A DNA stretch of 51,634 bases from Deltaproteobacteria bacterium (GCA_020850995.1 JADZDP010000134.1:1-51634), one strand, 5' to 3'. Counted from the stretch's first letter, positions 8,095 to 16,877 are shown. Program-made: numbers and translations. The notes: a model not told the origin generated them from the letters alone.

Positions 8095-9369
8095 ATGGCA
8101 TGCTGTGCCATGCCCAACGACAGCGACAACGACAACGACGACAGCAGCAACGGCAACGGCGACGATGAGTATCGCCGCGCCTACCAGGCCGGGCGCGCCG
8201 TGCGGCAGACGGCGCAGAGCGCCGCCGTCGCGGCCCAGTCCGCGGCAGGAGCCGCCACGCGCGCGGCGAGCGAGGCCGCCGCGCTCGCGTCTGCTGAGGC
8301 GACCGAGGCAGCGAAGGCGTTGGCCGCGCGCGCAGCCGAGGCGGACCTCGATCCCCTCGTCGAGCGCGCCAAGGAACTTGGCGCCACCGCTGGGCTCGCG
8401 GTCGCCGAGGGCGCGCAGGGCCTCGCCACAGCGACGGTGGCCTCCGCCGCGCAGGGCGCCAAGCTCGCGAGCCGCGCGGCAGCAGGCGTCGCGGATGTCG
8501 CCAAGGGCCTGTTCATGCGACGCGACGAGCTGGCCGCCACGGCAAAGAGCGCGCTCGCGACGGGTGCGCGCGCGACCGCCGACGCTGCGGGAGACCTCGC
8601 CGAGCTGAGCCGCGACGCTAGCGCCGCCGCCGGCGCGGCCGCCGCGCGGGTTGACGCCGAGGCGCGCACCGCCGCGCTGGCCGCCGGACGCGCGTGGGAC
8701 GAGAGCGCCGAGGCGCGCGCTCGTGCTGCTTCCCGTGCGAGCGACCTCGTCGCAGAGGCCGGCGCGCGCGCCCGCGACACCGCCGCGCGCGCGTCGATCT
8801 CCGGGGCAACGCTCGCACGTCAAGGGCTCGCCGCGGGCGCAGACGCGGCCACCGCAGGTGCCGACGCCGCGCGACGCGCAGCGGAAGAGGCCGCACAGCG
8901 TGCGTCGGAATTGGCGCGCTCCGAGGAGCTCCGTGCGCGAGCCCGCGCCGCGTCCGCGAGTGCCAGTGCCGTGGCGGGAGCGCTCGCCGACGCGGGGGCC
9001 GCGGCGTCGACGAACGTCGCCGCTGGCGTGAGCGCGGCGAGCGCGTGGGCGCGTGACGACGGCGCCGCCTTGGCGCAAGGCGTCGCGGCGCGCGCCGGCG
9101 AGCTTGGTGCCGCCGGTGCCGACGCTGCTCAGCAGGCGGGTGTGCGCGCGAGCGAGCTCGGCAGCGCGGTGGCGGAGCAGGCGGCCGCGCTGGTCGACGG
9201 CACGGCCGAGGCGCGCGCCCAGGTCGCGAGCGCCGCAGCGGACGCGGCTGAGCGTGCGAGCAGCGCGGGTGCCGAGGCAGCCGCGGCCGCCGCGCGTGAG
9301 GCGAAGGAGCTGGCCGCCAGCCTCGCGGGTAACGCCAAGGCGTTCTGGCGCGGGCTCAAAGGCGACTGA
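8095..9369 (+). CDS. Ala-rich helical repeat protein (LEA/phasin-like character)
   Basis: 424 residues from ATG 8095; an alternative ATG at 8110 lies five codons in, and neither has a clear ribosome binding site. After a short Asp/Asn-rich acidic head the protein is nearly all Ala with regularly spaced Glu, Arg, Asp and Lys, in imperfect 11-residue-like repeats such as AAAVAAQSAAGAATRAASEA. This pattern predicts long amphipathic helices like LEA group 3 proteins, apolipoproteins or phasins. There is no Cys after the start, no signal peptide and no membrane segment. It follows the HATPase operon by 61 bases and may be read from the same transcript. Function is unknown; membrane- or protein-surface association or desiccation protection are family-type guesses. 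Confidence 0.7.
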   Translation: MACCAMPNDSDNDNDDSSNGNGDDEYRRAYQAGRAVRQTAQSAAVAAQSAAGAATRAASEAAALASAEATEAAKALAARAAEADLDPLVERAKELGATAGLAVAEGAQGLATATVASAAQGAKLASRAAAGVADVAKGLFMRRDELAATAKSALATGARATADAAGDLAELSRDASAAAGAAAARVDAEARTAALAAGRAWDESAEARARAASRASDLVAEAGARARDTAARASISGATLARQGLAAGADAATAGADAARRAAEEAAQRASELARSEELRARARAASASASAVAGALADAGAAASTNVAAGVSAASAWARDDGAALAQGVAARAGELGAAGADAAQQAGVRASELGSAVAEQAAALVDGTAEARAQVASAAADAAERASSAGAEAAAAAAREAKELAASLAGNAKAFWRGLKGD

Positions 9370-9525
9370 AGATGTGGCAGAAGCCCGTGGCGAGCGGCCA
9401 CGCGCACGGCGGCACCGAGGAGCAAAGTGAATCCACTCGATGTTGGTGCCACGAGCACCGCAGCACCAACGCGGCGCTCGGGGTGCGCAGCAGGTTCTTG
9501 CGCCATCGCTCGAGCGCGCGCTGCG

Positions 9526-11301
9526 TCACTTCGCCGGGGCGGCCGCGGCGCCACCCGCCGCGATCCACGCGTCGACCCGTCGCTCCACCAGCGCCAAGGG
9601 CAGCGGCCCGGCCCCTAACACGACGTCGTGAAAGGCGCCGAGCGCGAAGCGCGCACCGAGCTTCTTCTCTGCGCGCACGCGCAGCTCACGCAGCTTGAGC
9701 TGACCGATTTTGTACGCCAGCGCCTGCCCCGGCCAAACGATGTAGCGGTCCACCTCGTTGCGCACGTCGAGCTCGGTCTTCGGCGAGTTGTCGAGGAAGT
9801 AGCGGATGGCTTGCGCGCGGGTCCAGCCCTTCACGTGCATGCCCGTGTCCACGACCAGACGAATGGCGCGCCACATTTCATACGACAAGCGACCCATGCG
9901 ATCGTAGGGGTCGGTGTAGAGCCCCATCTCGTCGCCGAGGGACTCGGCGTACAGGCCCCACCCCTCGACGAAGGCGGTGTAGGGCGCGGCCTCGGTGCGC
10001 ACCTTCGGCAGCCCCGTGAGCTCCTGTGCCAGCGCGATCTGCGTGTGGTGACCGGGCGCCGCCTCGTGCAGACAGAGCGGGATCATCTCCCAGCGCGGCC
10101 GCATCTCCGGTTTGTAGGTGTTCACGTAGTAGGTGCCGGCGCGTGAGCCGTCGAGCGCTGGGCCGCTGTAGTAGGCGGTCGTCGTGTCGGGCGCCATGCC
10201 CGCGGGGACGGGCTCCACGCCATAGGGCGTGCGCGGCTGCGTGCGCAGCACCTTCACGAGCCGCCCGTCGACGCGCTTGGCCAGGGCGCGCGTCGCCTGC
10301 AGGATCTCGTCGCCGCTCGCGAAGAAGAACTTCGGATCGTTGCGCAGGTGGACGAAGAACTCGCCGAGCGTGCCCTTGTAGCCCACCTCGGCCTTGACGC
10401 GCTCCATCTCGGCGCGGATGCGTTTGACCTCGCGAAGGCCGAGCTGGTGGATCTGCTCTGGCGTCATGGTCGTGGTGGTGTGCATCGCAGCCAAGAACGC
10501 GTACGCATCGGCACCGCCAGCGCGCGCGCTGATGCCCACGACCGGTGGCGCTGCGGGGTGCTGCTCCTGCACCACGACGTCGAGGAGGCGCCGCAGCGCC
10601 GGCATGGCGGCGCTGATCGCTTGTGTGGCCTCGGCACGCAGCGTGGCCTGCGTGGCCACAGGGATCGACGAGGGGATGGTGACGAAGGGGCCATACAGCG
10701 AGCTCTTGGTCGGATCCTCGACGATCTGCGCCTCGATCTGGGCGGGGATGCGCGCGAGCACCTCCTTCGGCGAAACGACATTCTCGAGCACGCCGCGCCG
10801 CAAGAGCGCGACGTGTTGGTCGACGAGCGTGGGGTAGGCGCGCAAGCGCGCGAGCCAGTCCGCGTAGTCGCGCTCGGTGTCGAAGCGCAGTGCCGAGACC
10901 AGGTGCTCCTGGTTGTGCACGCCGCCGAGCGGCGAGATGGGCAGGAGCCAGAGCTTGTGGCGAAAGCTCCCTCGACGCGCCGCCAACACGTCGGCCAGCA
11001 CGTCGGCGTTCAGCGTCTCCTCCGCCGAGAGCCGCGCGCGATCGATGGCGGCCAGGGCCTCAAGCGCGCGTACATCGGCGGCGTCGCTCGCGGCGATGGC
11101 CTGCTCCGACACGTCAGGCCAGCGATCGTTGAAGCGGCGATCGCCCAGGGACGACGCCCACGCAGGATCGTCGCGCATCCAGCGTTCCCACTCGGCGTCG
11201 AGCAGGGCGCTGAGCGCTTGCGAGGCAGACGGAGCGGCCGTCGCGGGGGCGGGCGCGGCGATGGCGAGGGCAGAGGCCACGAGGGCAAGCGAGATCGTCA
11301 T
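9526..11301 (-). CDS. DUF885 family exported metallopeptidase-like protein
   Basis: 591 residues from the ATG at 11301 (an alternative ATG lies at 11316). The N-terminus has a cleavable signal peptide (hydrophobic LALVASALAIAAP, then an Ala-rich cleavage region near residue 23), so the protein is exported. The C-terminal half carries the DUF885 hallmark HEAAPGHH (412-419), a zinc-ligand-like motif resembling that of gluzincin peptidases, followed by an EGWGLYAESLG segment (near 445) in which the Glu is expected to be the third ligand. The length fits the family (about 550-620). It points away from the preceding gene and is separated from it by about 155 bases containing no visible gene. Substrate unknown; a peptidase role is a family inference. 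Confidence 0.88.
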   Translation of the reverse strand: MTISLALVASALAIAAPAPATAAPSASQALSALLDAEWERWMRDDPAWASSLGDRRFNDRWPDVSEQAIAASDAADVRALEALAAIDRARLSAEETLNADVLADVLAARRGSFRHKLWLLPISPLGGVHNQEHLVSALRFDTERDYADWLARLRAYPTLVDQHVALLRRGVLENVVSPKEVLARIPAQIEAQIVEDPTKSSLYGPFVTIPSSIPVATQATLRAEATQAISAAMPALRRLLDVVVQEQHPAAPPVVGISARAGGADAYAFLAAMHTTTTMTPEQIHQLGLREVKRIRAEMERVKAEVGYKGTLGEFFVHLRNDPKFFFASGDEILQATRALAKRVDGRLVKVLRTQPRTPYGVEPVPAGMAPDTTTAYYSGPALDGSRAGTYYVNTYKPEMRPRWEMIPLCLHEAAPGHHTQIALAQELTGLPKVRTEAAPYTAFVEGWGLYAESLGDEMGLYTDPYDRMGRLSYEMWRAIRLVVDTGMHVKGWTRAQAIRYFLDNSPKTELDVRNEVDRYIVWPGQALAYKIGQLKLRELRVRAEKKLGARFALGAFHDVVLGAGPLPLALVERRVDAWIAAGGAAAAPAK

Positions 11302-11455
11302 GGGCGCCGATAGCATGGCGCCGCGGCCTGCGGACCCCGTGCCGTGCACCAGCCGCGGAGGGCACGCGCGATCGTTCAGCAGGCCGCGACGCGGACGGCC
11401 GCGACAGCGATCCCGGGCTCCAGCACCGCGCGCACCGCCAGGGTAGAGTGCTGGT

Positions 11456-11965
11456 GTGCTCACGCTCGCGCTGTGGATCATCGCCACCCCTGCGACGGTG
11501 ACCGCCGTCGAGGACGCCGATGGCATCCCGGGCGTGATCGCCACCTTCACCATCGACGTCTCGGCCGATCGCCTGCTCGACTTCGTGTGGGATGGCAGCA
11601 ACTCGTCGAAGATCTTCCGCGAGATCACGTCGCGCACGGAGCTCGAGCGCACCCCTACCAGCGTCAAGCTGCGCTACGAGCTCACCACCATCATCGGCGC
11701 CTTGCGTTACCGCCAGCAGAACATCGTCGAGCGCCACCCTGGGGGCGGCGGCGCCATGCGCTGGCAGCGCATCGACGGCGACATGGACGCGGTCCACGGC
11801 GAGTGGCTCATCACGCCGCTCGGGCCCACGCGCTGCCAGGTGCGCTACACGAGCTACGTCGGCACGGGCCCGCGAATTCTCTATGGGTTCCTGAAGAGCC
11901 AGCAGGTCGACAACATGAAGGACCTCGCGGAGCGTGTGCGCGCGGCGATCACCGCCGCTCCTTGA
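11456..11965 (+). CDS. SRPBCC/START-like lipid-binding domain protein, exported
   Basis: 169 residues from GTG 11456. The first 20 residues form a short hydrophobic leader (LTLALWIIATPATVTA), consistent with export or membrane anchoring. The remainder looks like a polyketide-cyclase/START-type helix-grip fold: a strand containing ATFTIDV, the DFVWDG helix, alternating beta strands, and a long C-terminal helix (MKDLAERVRAAI). Such folds bind hydrophobic ligands such as lipids or sterols. It precedes an SDR and a steroid 5-alpha-reductase homologue on the same strand, but a 142-base gap follows, so co-transcription is not certain. Family call moderately sure; ligand unknown. Confidence 0.65.
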   Translation: MLTLALWIIATPATVTAVEDADGIPGVIATFTIDVSADRLLDFVWDGSNSSKIFREITSRTELERTPTSVKLRYELTTIIGALRYRQQNIVERHPGGGGAMRWQRIDGDMDAVHGEWLITPLGPTRCQVRYTSYVGTGPRILYGFLKSQQVDNMKDLAERVRAAITAAP

Positions 11966-12107
11966 CCGGCCTGGGCGCTGCGAGTGGCAGCTCGCCCGAC
12001 CGCTCGTATGGTGCCCGCAGCACACGTTCGCTCCCTTCGACCAGGGCGCTGTCTCTGCCTGAAACGGCGCGCATCGAGGGCCCCCGCGCCTGCGCCGTGC
12101 TGCTAGC

Positions 12108-12614
12108 GTGGCGGGAGTGGTCAAGCTCTGCGAGGACGCCTTCCCCTTCGTCATCTCCGTGGTGAGCGGCGAGATCACCGACGCCGACGTCGACGAGATG
12201 CGCCATCGCTACGCGCTGCTGCACCAGCGCAAGCGGCGCTTCTTCCTCGCGCAGGAGGCGCGCCAGGTGTCGATCCCCAGTGCTGCCATGCGCCGTCGCC
12301 TCGCGGAGCTGAACAGCGAGTTTCGGGAGCTGATTCGGCAGCACATCATCGGCATCGACATTGTCGTGCCCTCGCGGGTCGTGTCGGCGGCCATGACCGC
12401 GGTGTATTGGGTCTCGAAGGAAGCGGCCCCCACCCGCTTCTTCCCGTCGGCCGCAGCCATGGCTGCACACGCTCGGCAGGTCTGCGCCGCTGAGCAGGTG
12501 ATGTTGCCGCCGGCAGTAGATGACGTGGCGCGCGTGCTCGACGACGCGTGGCGCGACGGCCGCCGCCTGATCGACGTCGACCTCGGTTCGTGCAGGCCGG
12601 TGCAGGCGGCGTGA
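12108..12614 (+). CDS. Unknown 168-aa protein (STAS-like topology possible)
   Basis: 168 residues from GTG 12108. It begins with alternating strand and helix (FPFVISVVSGEITDADVDEMRHRYALL), reminiscent of the SpoIIAA/STAS-like two-layer proteins common in Myxococcota, then a helix-rich segment. There is no signal peptide or membrane span. Its TGA stop overlaps the GTG of the SDR gene (GTGA at 12611-12614), so the two are translationally coupled and probably co-regulated. The product may be regulatory. Family not firmly recognised. Confidence 0.65.
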   Translation: MAGVVKLCEDAFPFVISVVSGEITDADVDEMRHRYALLHQRKRRFFLAQEARQVSIPSAAMRRRLAELNSEFRELIRQHIIGIDIVVPSRVVSAAMTAVYWVSKEAAPTRFFPSAAAMAAHARQVCAAEQVMLPPAVDDVARVLDDAWRDGRRLIDVDLGSCRPVQAA

Positions 12615-13630
12615 GCGTCACGCTGGTCACGGGCGCTGCCGGTCACCTCGGCGCCAACCTCGTGCGCGCGTTGTTGCGCGAAGGCCGCCGCGTGCGCGCG
12701 CTCGTGCGCAGCGACGCCCGCGCCCTCGAGGGCCTCGAGCTCGAGCTTGTGCACGGCGATGTCACGGCGCCAGACACGCTGACCCCAGCGATGCGCCACG
12801 TGGACGTGGTGTTCCACCTGGCGGGCCTCATCACCCTCCGGGGCGACGATGACGAGCGCGCCACAGCCGTGAACGTCGACGGTGTCCGCCATGTTGCGCG
12901 CGCCGCGCTCGACGCAGGCGTGCGCCGCTTCATCCACTTCAGCTCGGTGGAGGCCGAGGACACCGCGAGCGACGGCGAGCCCACGCCGACGGGGCACGAG
13001 CGCCCCAGCTCGCCCTTTGGGGCCTACGGCCGCTCGAAAGCCCAAGGCGACGCGGTGGTCGCGAGCTTCGTCGCACGGGGCCTGCCGGCGATCACGCTGC
13101 GTCCCTCGGGCGTGCTCGGTCCCTTCGACTTCAAGCCCTCGCTCATGGGGCGCTTTCTCATCGGCCTCCACCAGCGGCGCTTCCCCGTCCTCGTGGCCGG
13201 CGCCTTCGATTGGGTGGACGCGCGCGACGTGACGGAGACCGCCGTGCGCGCCGAGCGCGCGGGCCAGATCGGCGAGCGCTATCTCGTCACCGGCACGTGG
13301 GCCTCGTTGACAGAGCTGGCGCGAGCTGCCGGCGAGGTCGCCGGCTTCCACCCTCCCACGCGCGTGGTCCCTTCGTGGCTGGCGCGCCTGGGCGCGCACC
13401 TCATCGAGGCGGGCAGCGCCATCGTCGGCGCCGAGCCCCTGTGGACGCCCGGCGCACTGGCCCGCGTCGCGGGCGGCGCGCCCTTTGACGGGGCGCGCGC
13501 GCGCGCCGAGCTCGGCCATCGCGCGCGTCCGCTCCGCGAAACCCTGCGCGATGCCTACGCGTGGTATCGCTCGGTCGGCATGCTGCCCGCCCCAAGCGAT
13601 CACCGTGACGACGCGCATGACGACCTTTGA
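12611..13630 (+). CDS. Extended SDR, 3-beta-HSD/dihydroflavonol-reductase-like NAD(P) oxidoreductase
   Basis: 339 residues from GTG 12611, chosen because it overlaps the upstream stop and places the nucleotide-binding motif TGAAGHLG at residues 7-14. The active-site Tyr and Lys are in YGRSK (139-143), with a preceding Ser pair at 111-112, the usual extended short-chain dehydrogenase triad. The order HLAG at 69-72 and the NVDG motif near 90 fit the NAD-dependent epimerase/3-beta-hydroxysteroid dehydrogenase group. The gene overlaps the steroid 5-alpha-reductase homologue by 14 bases, which makes a steroid or other isoprenoid substrate plausible (inference). No signal peptide. Confidence 0.88.
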   Translation: MSVTLVTGAAGHLGANLVRALLREGRRVRALVRSDARALEGLELELVHGDVTAPDTLTPAMRHVDVVFHLAGLITLRGDDDERATAVNVDGVRHVARAALDAGVRRFIHFSSVEAEDTASDGEPTPTGHERPSSPFGAYGRSKAQGDAVVASFVARGLPAITLRPSGVLGPFDFKPSLMGRFLIGLHQRRFPVLVAGAFDWVDARDVTETAVRAERAGQIGERYLVTGTWASLTELARAAGEVAGFHPPTRVVPSWLARLGAHLIEAGSAIVGAEPLWTPGALARVAGGAPFDGARARAELGHRARPLRETLRDAYAWYRSVGMLPAPSDHRDDAHDDL

Positions 13631-14369
13631 GCTGGCGGTCGCCGTCTGGGCCGCGCTCGCGCTGCCGATCCTGTTCTCCACGCTGCGCACCACGGCGCCC
13701 TACGGGCGTTTCCGTCGTCCCGGTTGGGGACGCCAGGTCCCGGCGATTCCCGCCTGGATCGGCATGGAGCTGGTGAGCCTGCTGCTCTTCCAAGCGCTTT
13801 TCTTCTCTGGTGCGCGCCACGACGACCCCGCGCGCTGGGTGTTCTGGGCCTTGTTCACGGCCCACTACACGCATCGCGCGCTGGTCTACCCGCTCCTGAG
13901 CCGCATGGCGGGGACCACCATGCCCCTGTCGGTGATGCTCATGGCCGTCACCTTCAACACCGTGAACGGCGGCGCCAACGGCTGGGGCCTGTTCCACGGC
14001 GACGCCGTCTACGGCGAGCGCTGGCTCAGCGATCCGCGCTTCATCATCGGTGTCGCGCTCTTCGTCGGGGGCATGGCCCTGAACCTGCACGCCGACGCCG
14101 TGCTGCGGGCGCTGCGCAAGCCCGGCGAGACCGGCTACCGCATCCCCTTCGGCGGCGCCTATCGCTTTATCTCGGCGCCCAACTACCTCGGTGAGATCCT
14201 CGAGTGGATCGGTTTCGCCGTCGCCACATGGTCGCTGCCGGCGCTGGGCTTCGCGGCGTGGACCATCGCCAACCTCGCGCCGCGCGCGCGCGCCCACCAC
14301 CGCTGGTATCACGCGACCTTCCCCGACTACCCACCCGAACGACGCGCGTTGATCCCCTTCGTGTGGTGA
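13617..14369 (+). CDS. Steroid 5-alpha-reductase family integral membrane protein
   Basis: 250 residues from ATG 13617, overlapping the SDR gene end by 14 bases. Four to six hydrophobic segments are visible (for example 8-21, 48-63, 74-95, 140-158, 196-216). The C-terminal half has the conserved family signature: GETGYRIPFGG at 170-180 and PNYLGEILEW at 188-197, ending in HHRWYHATFPDYP, which matches the 3-oxo-5-alpha-steroid 4-dehydrogenase C-terminal domain including the NADPH-binding region. The length equals that of typical members (about 255). Family members reduce the delta-4 double bond of 3-oxo steroids or related enones. The C-terminus converges with and overlaps the DUF1152 gene by 43 bases. 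Confidence 0.9.
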   Translation: MTTFELAVAVWAALALPILFSTLRTTAPYGRFRRPGWGRQVPAIPAWIGMELVSLLLFQALFFSGARHDDPARWVFWALFTAHYTHRALVYPLLSRMAGTTMPLSVMLMAVTFNTVNGGANGWGLFHGDAVYGERWLSDPRFIIGVALFVGGMALNLHADAVLRALRKPGETGYRIPFGGAYRFISAPNYLGEILEWIGFAVATWSLPALGFAAWTIANLAPRARAHHRWYHATFPDYPPERRALIPFVW

Positions 14370-15400
14370 GGGCGCCACCCGTGGTCGCCCGGGCCGCGCC
14401 ACTGTGCGTGCTGCGGCAGCTCTTCGGTCGCGCGTAGGTTGTCCCCGAGCTCCCGGCGCCCGCGCTCGACCGCGAGGTGGCAGTCGAGCACCGACCTGCA
14501 GTCGCGGATCCAACCAGCCATGAGCGAGCGTTCGGCGACCTTGTCGACGTCGAACGCGAACATCATCGCCATCAGCGGCCACAAGTACACGCTGTCCTGC
14601 GCGCGTCCCTCGCTGCCCGCGGGACCGAAGCCGCCCTGCACCGCGGCGCGGATGTTCGAGGCCAGCACCGAGCGGAAGCTCTGGCGCTGGTCGAGGTGCG
14701 CCAAGCACGACGAGTAGAGCGCGAACCCCTCGCTGCGCGGCTCGATGCTCACCGCGCCAAGGTAGGCGCCGCTGCTGGTGAGCTCGGCCACCGCCCGCAG
14801 CGACGCCGCATCGGAGACGTGGTTGTAGCGGTCAGATCCCAGACCAATGGAGAGCAGGACCTTCGCCTTGAGGCCGTTCAGCGACGCCACCGCTGCCACC
14901 GACACCGCGTCCTCGACGGGATCGCCGAGGCCCTCCTCGTCGCCCACCATGAGGGAGTCGGAGCCGCCGTCGACGAGCACCACCGCGTCGATGCCGTGGG
15001 CATCGATGAGCTGACGGTAGAGCTCGGCCAGGAGCGGCACGGTGAAGGCGCGCGCGTAGTAGGCGTATACCTCGTGCGGCGCGCCAGCCGGTTCGCGCAG
15101 ATCGAGGAACGAGCACAGGTGGACCTCGGGGCCGTAGTGGCGCGGCGCGCGACACTGCGCGCTCACCATCTTGGCCACCACGCCCTGCTGCGAGAACACC
15201 GTGGTCCCGCCCTCGATGTCGGCAGGCTGGCCGAACGAGTAGCTGCCAATCACGACGTCTTTGCCGAGCCGCCGCAGCTCCGGGAGCAGCAGCAGCGCGT
15301 GCACGAAGTCGAAGCCGCCACCGCAGCCGCACAGCAACACGCAGCGGATCGAGGGGTCCGCCAGGTGCGCCAGGAAGCTCGGCAAGAGGAGCGAGGTCAC
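14327..15400 (-). CDS. DUF1152 domain protein
   Basis: 357 residues from GTG 15400. The N-terminus contains LCGCGGGFDFVHALLLLPEL, a Gly-rich nucleotide-binding-like loop, and later VVLVDGGSDSLMVGDE and VLLSIGLGSDRYNHVS, the recurring motifs I associate with DUF1152 proteins of bacteria and archaea. No biochemical role is established. It lies 11 bases downstream of the small lipoprotein gene 15412-15873 on the same strand, so the two are probably one operon. Its 3' end overlaps the convergent 5-alpha-reductase gene by 43 bases, so antisense interference between the two transcripts is possible. Confidence 0.8.
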   Translation of the reverse strand: MTSLLLPSFLAHLADPSIRCVLLCGCGGGFDFVHALLLLPELRRLGKDVVIGSYSFGQPADIEGGTTVFSQQGVVAKMVSAQCRAPRHYGPEVHLCSFLDLREPAGAPHEVYAYYARAFTVPLLAELYRQLIDAHGIDAVVLVDGGSDSLMVGDEEGLGDPVEDAVSVAAVASLNGLKAKVLLSIGLGSDRYNHVSDAASLRAVAELTSSGAYLGAVSIEPRSEGFALYSSCLAHLDQRQSFRSVLASNIRAAVQGGFGPAGSEGRAQDSVYLWPLMAMMFAFDVDKVAERSLMAGWIRDCRSVLDCHLAVERGRRELGDNLRATEELPQHAQWRGPGDHGWRPHHTKGINARRSGG

Positions 15401-15411
15401 CGGGAGCTGGC

Positions 15412-15873
15412 TCAGAGCTCGGTGCGCCCGAGGTGCACGTCGCAGGGATCGCCGGTGGGTGCGCCTTCGCCGTCCAAGCGCGTCAACGTGCCATCGAGCT
15501 CGTCCACCTCGTCGTTGGGTGTGGCCGTCAACGCGAAGTCGGGCAGCTGACTGGTGGCGTTGTCGAGCACATCGACGGTCGCCTCGAAGCTGCCGTCGTC
15601 ATCCATGCCGGCAGCGCTCAACTCGGCGCGCGCCGTGAGCAGGTAGGGTGTGCCGAGGATGACGAGCTGGTAGTCGAGGAAGGCCTCGCCTGCGGCCTCG
15701 CCCTCGTCGTTGTCGGCCACGGTGAGCGTCAAGCGCTTGCTGTCGGCGGCGCACTCGTAGGTCCCCACCCAGCCCCCTTCGAGGGGAACGCGTGTGGGAG
15801 GCGGATCGCCGCATGCGGCGCTGACGACCACCAAGGGAAGTGAAGCAACGAGCAACAAGCATCGCGAGCACAT
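15412..15873 (-). CDS. Small lipoprotein
   Basis: 153 residues from ATG 15873. The leader MCSRCLLLVASLPLVVVSAAC ends in a lipobox (VSAAC), so the mature protein should begin with a lipidated Cys near residue 21. The body is acidic and beta-rich (LTLTVADNDEGEAAGEAF and VDELDGTLTRLDGE), like small myxobacterial lipoproteins that bind metal or other ligands through Asp/Glu loops. It is 11 bases upstream of the DUF1152 gene. No family recognised. Confidence 0.75.
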   Translation of the reverse strand: MCSRCLLLVASLPLVVVSAACGDPPPTRVPLEGGWVGTYECAADSKRLTLTVADNDEGEAAGEAFLDYQLVILGTPYLLTARAELSAAGMDDDGSFEATVDVLDNATSQLPDFALTATPNDEVDELDGTLTRLDGEGAPTGDPCDVHLGRTEL

Positions 15874-15942
15874 GGCGAGCAATGTAGCGCGCCCGCGAGC
15901 CGCGTGGGACACGCGGCTCGCCATCCGCAGTAGCGTCGGGCG

Positions 15943-16731
15943 ATGGCCGGCAAGCACATGCTCGTGATCCTCGGTGCCGCGCTGCTCGTATCGCTGGCGG
16001 CCAACCTGTGGTTGGCCTTTCGCGCCGCGCCGTTCACACCGGGGGAAGCTGCAGCGGACAGCGCCCCCTCGACGGCAACGCACGCGGACAGCGGCGACGA
16101 CGCCGTGACCTCGCTGGCGGCGCTCTTGCGCTCCGTCGCGGCCTCCCGCGCCGTTGTCGACGCGCCCTCGCCCACGGCCCCCCCGTCGACACCGCCGCCC
16201 CCTGCCCCGCGGGCGCTGGTGGACGGGTTCGCCGAGGCGCGCGTCACGCGCGCCCTGATAGACGACGTGCAGTGCCGCATCGCCCGCGAGAAGGCCGCCG
16301 AGGCCTGGCGCAAGGAGGCGAGCGCCCTGCGCGCCTCGCTCATGCGCAGCACGGAGCCGAACGAGGCCGGGCGCGCGGCGGAGCTGGCCAGCAGACGCGC
16401 CCAGCTCGCTGACGTCATTGGCGTCGACGAGGGCGATGCCCGCGTGGCAGAGCTGGCGGATCGCCTGGTCACCGTGCGCGACGAGGCCAAGGCCGAGCTG
16501 CACCGCTTGATGACGCAGGACCCGCCGGATTGGCGCGCCGCGCTCTACGTGGTGCGCGGCGTGTACCGGCAGGAGGACGGCGCGGTGTTGCATGCCTTCG
16601 GCCCCACTGCCGCCGACGACTGGCGCATGAGCGACGTCGACGGCCGCGCCGCCGCCCTGGCCATCGGCGCGTCCTTGGTGGGCGTGCCGTGGGCGAGCGT
16701 TGATGATCGGACACCGCCCGCCGGGCAGTAG
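15943..16731 (+). CDS. Membrane-anchored protein of unknown function
   Basis: 262 residues from ATG 15943 (ATG 15958 is an alternative). Residues 6-27 form a single hydrophobic anchor, followed by a Pro/Ala/Thr-rich linker to about residue 90 containing PPSTPPPPAP, then a helical domain rich in Ala, Arg and Glu (100-200). Most of the protein should face the periplasm. It is divergent from the lipoprotein gene at 15873 with 69 bases between. No family recognised. Confidence 0.65.
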   Translation: MAGKHMLVILGAALLVSLAANLWLAFRAAPFTPGEAAADSAPSTATHADSGDDAVTSLAALLRSVAASRAVVDAPSPTAPPSTPPPPAPRALVDGFAEARVTRALIDDVQCRIAREKAAEAWRKEASALRASLMRSTEPNEAGRAAELASRRAQLADVIGVDEGDARVAELADRLVTVRDEAKAELHRLMTQDPPDWRAALYVVRGVYRQEDGAVLHAFGPTAADDWRMSDVDGRAAALAIGASLVGVPWASVDDRTPPAGQ

Positions 16732-16751
16732 TGCGCACCTGGTCTGTCTCG

Positions 16752-16877
16752 TTCGTTCTGCGCCCGGGCGCGGCGGGCGCGGTGCAGCACCGGCCTGAGG
16801 GCGGCCCGGTGGTCGACCGCAGCGCTGCCGCTGCTGCGCGCGCGAGCGCGATGCGCTCCGCGGCGGCGGCCAGCGCG
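16752..16877 (-). pseudogene. Duplicated 3' end and downstream hairpin of the 31782-32504 gene
   Basis: This stretch closely matches 31747-31872 over about 126 bases in the same orientation. On the minus strand it encodes ALAAAAERIALARAAAAAL and a following STTGP-like tail, homologous to the last 30 residues of the 240-aa protein encoded at 31782-32504. Similarity continues past the stop codon into the shared segment containing the hairpin GCGCCCG-N7-CGGGCGC (16760-16780). Similarity ends abruptly near 16878, where an unrelated minus-strand frame begins. It is a fragment, not a gene. Confidence 0.7.
16760..16780. terminator. Terminator-like hairpin inside the duplicated fragment
   Basis: A seven-base stem GCGCCCG/CGGGCGC (16760-16766 with 16774-16780) encloses a seven-base loop. 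The same structure lies just beyond the stop of the gene at 31782. No T-run follows, so termination is only suggested by position. Confidence 0.4.

Noticed and set aside
9370..9525. Small ORFs in the convergent gap before the DUF885 gene
   Set aside because: Short, no ribosome binding site, no motif; only a weak GTGGC/GCCAC hairpin near 9390-9404.
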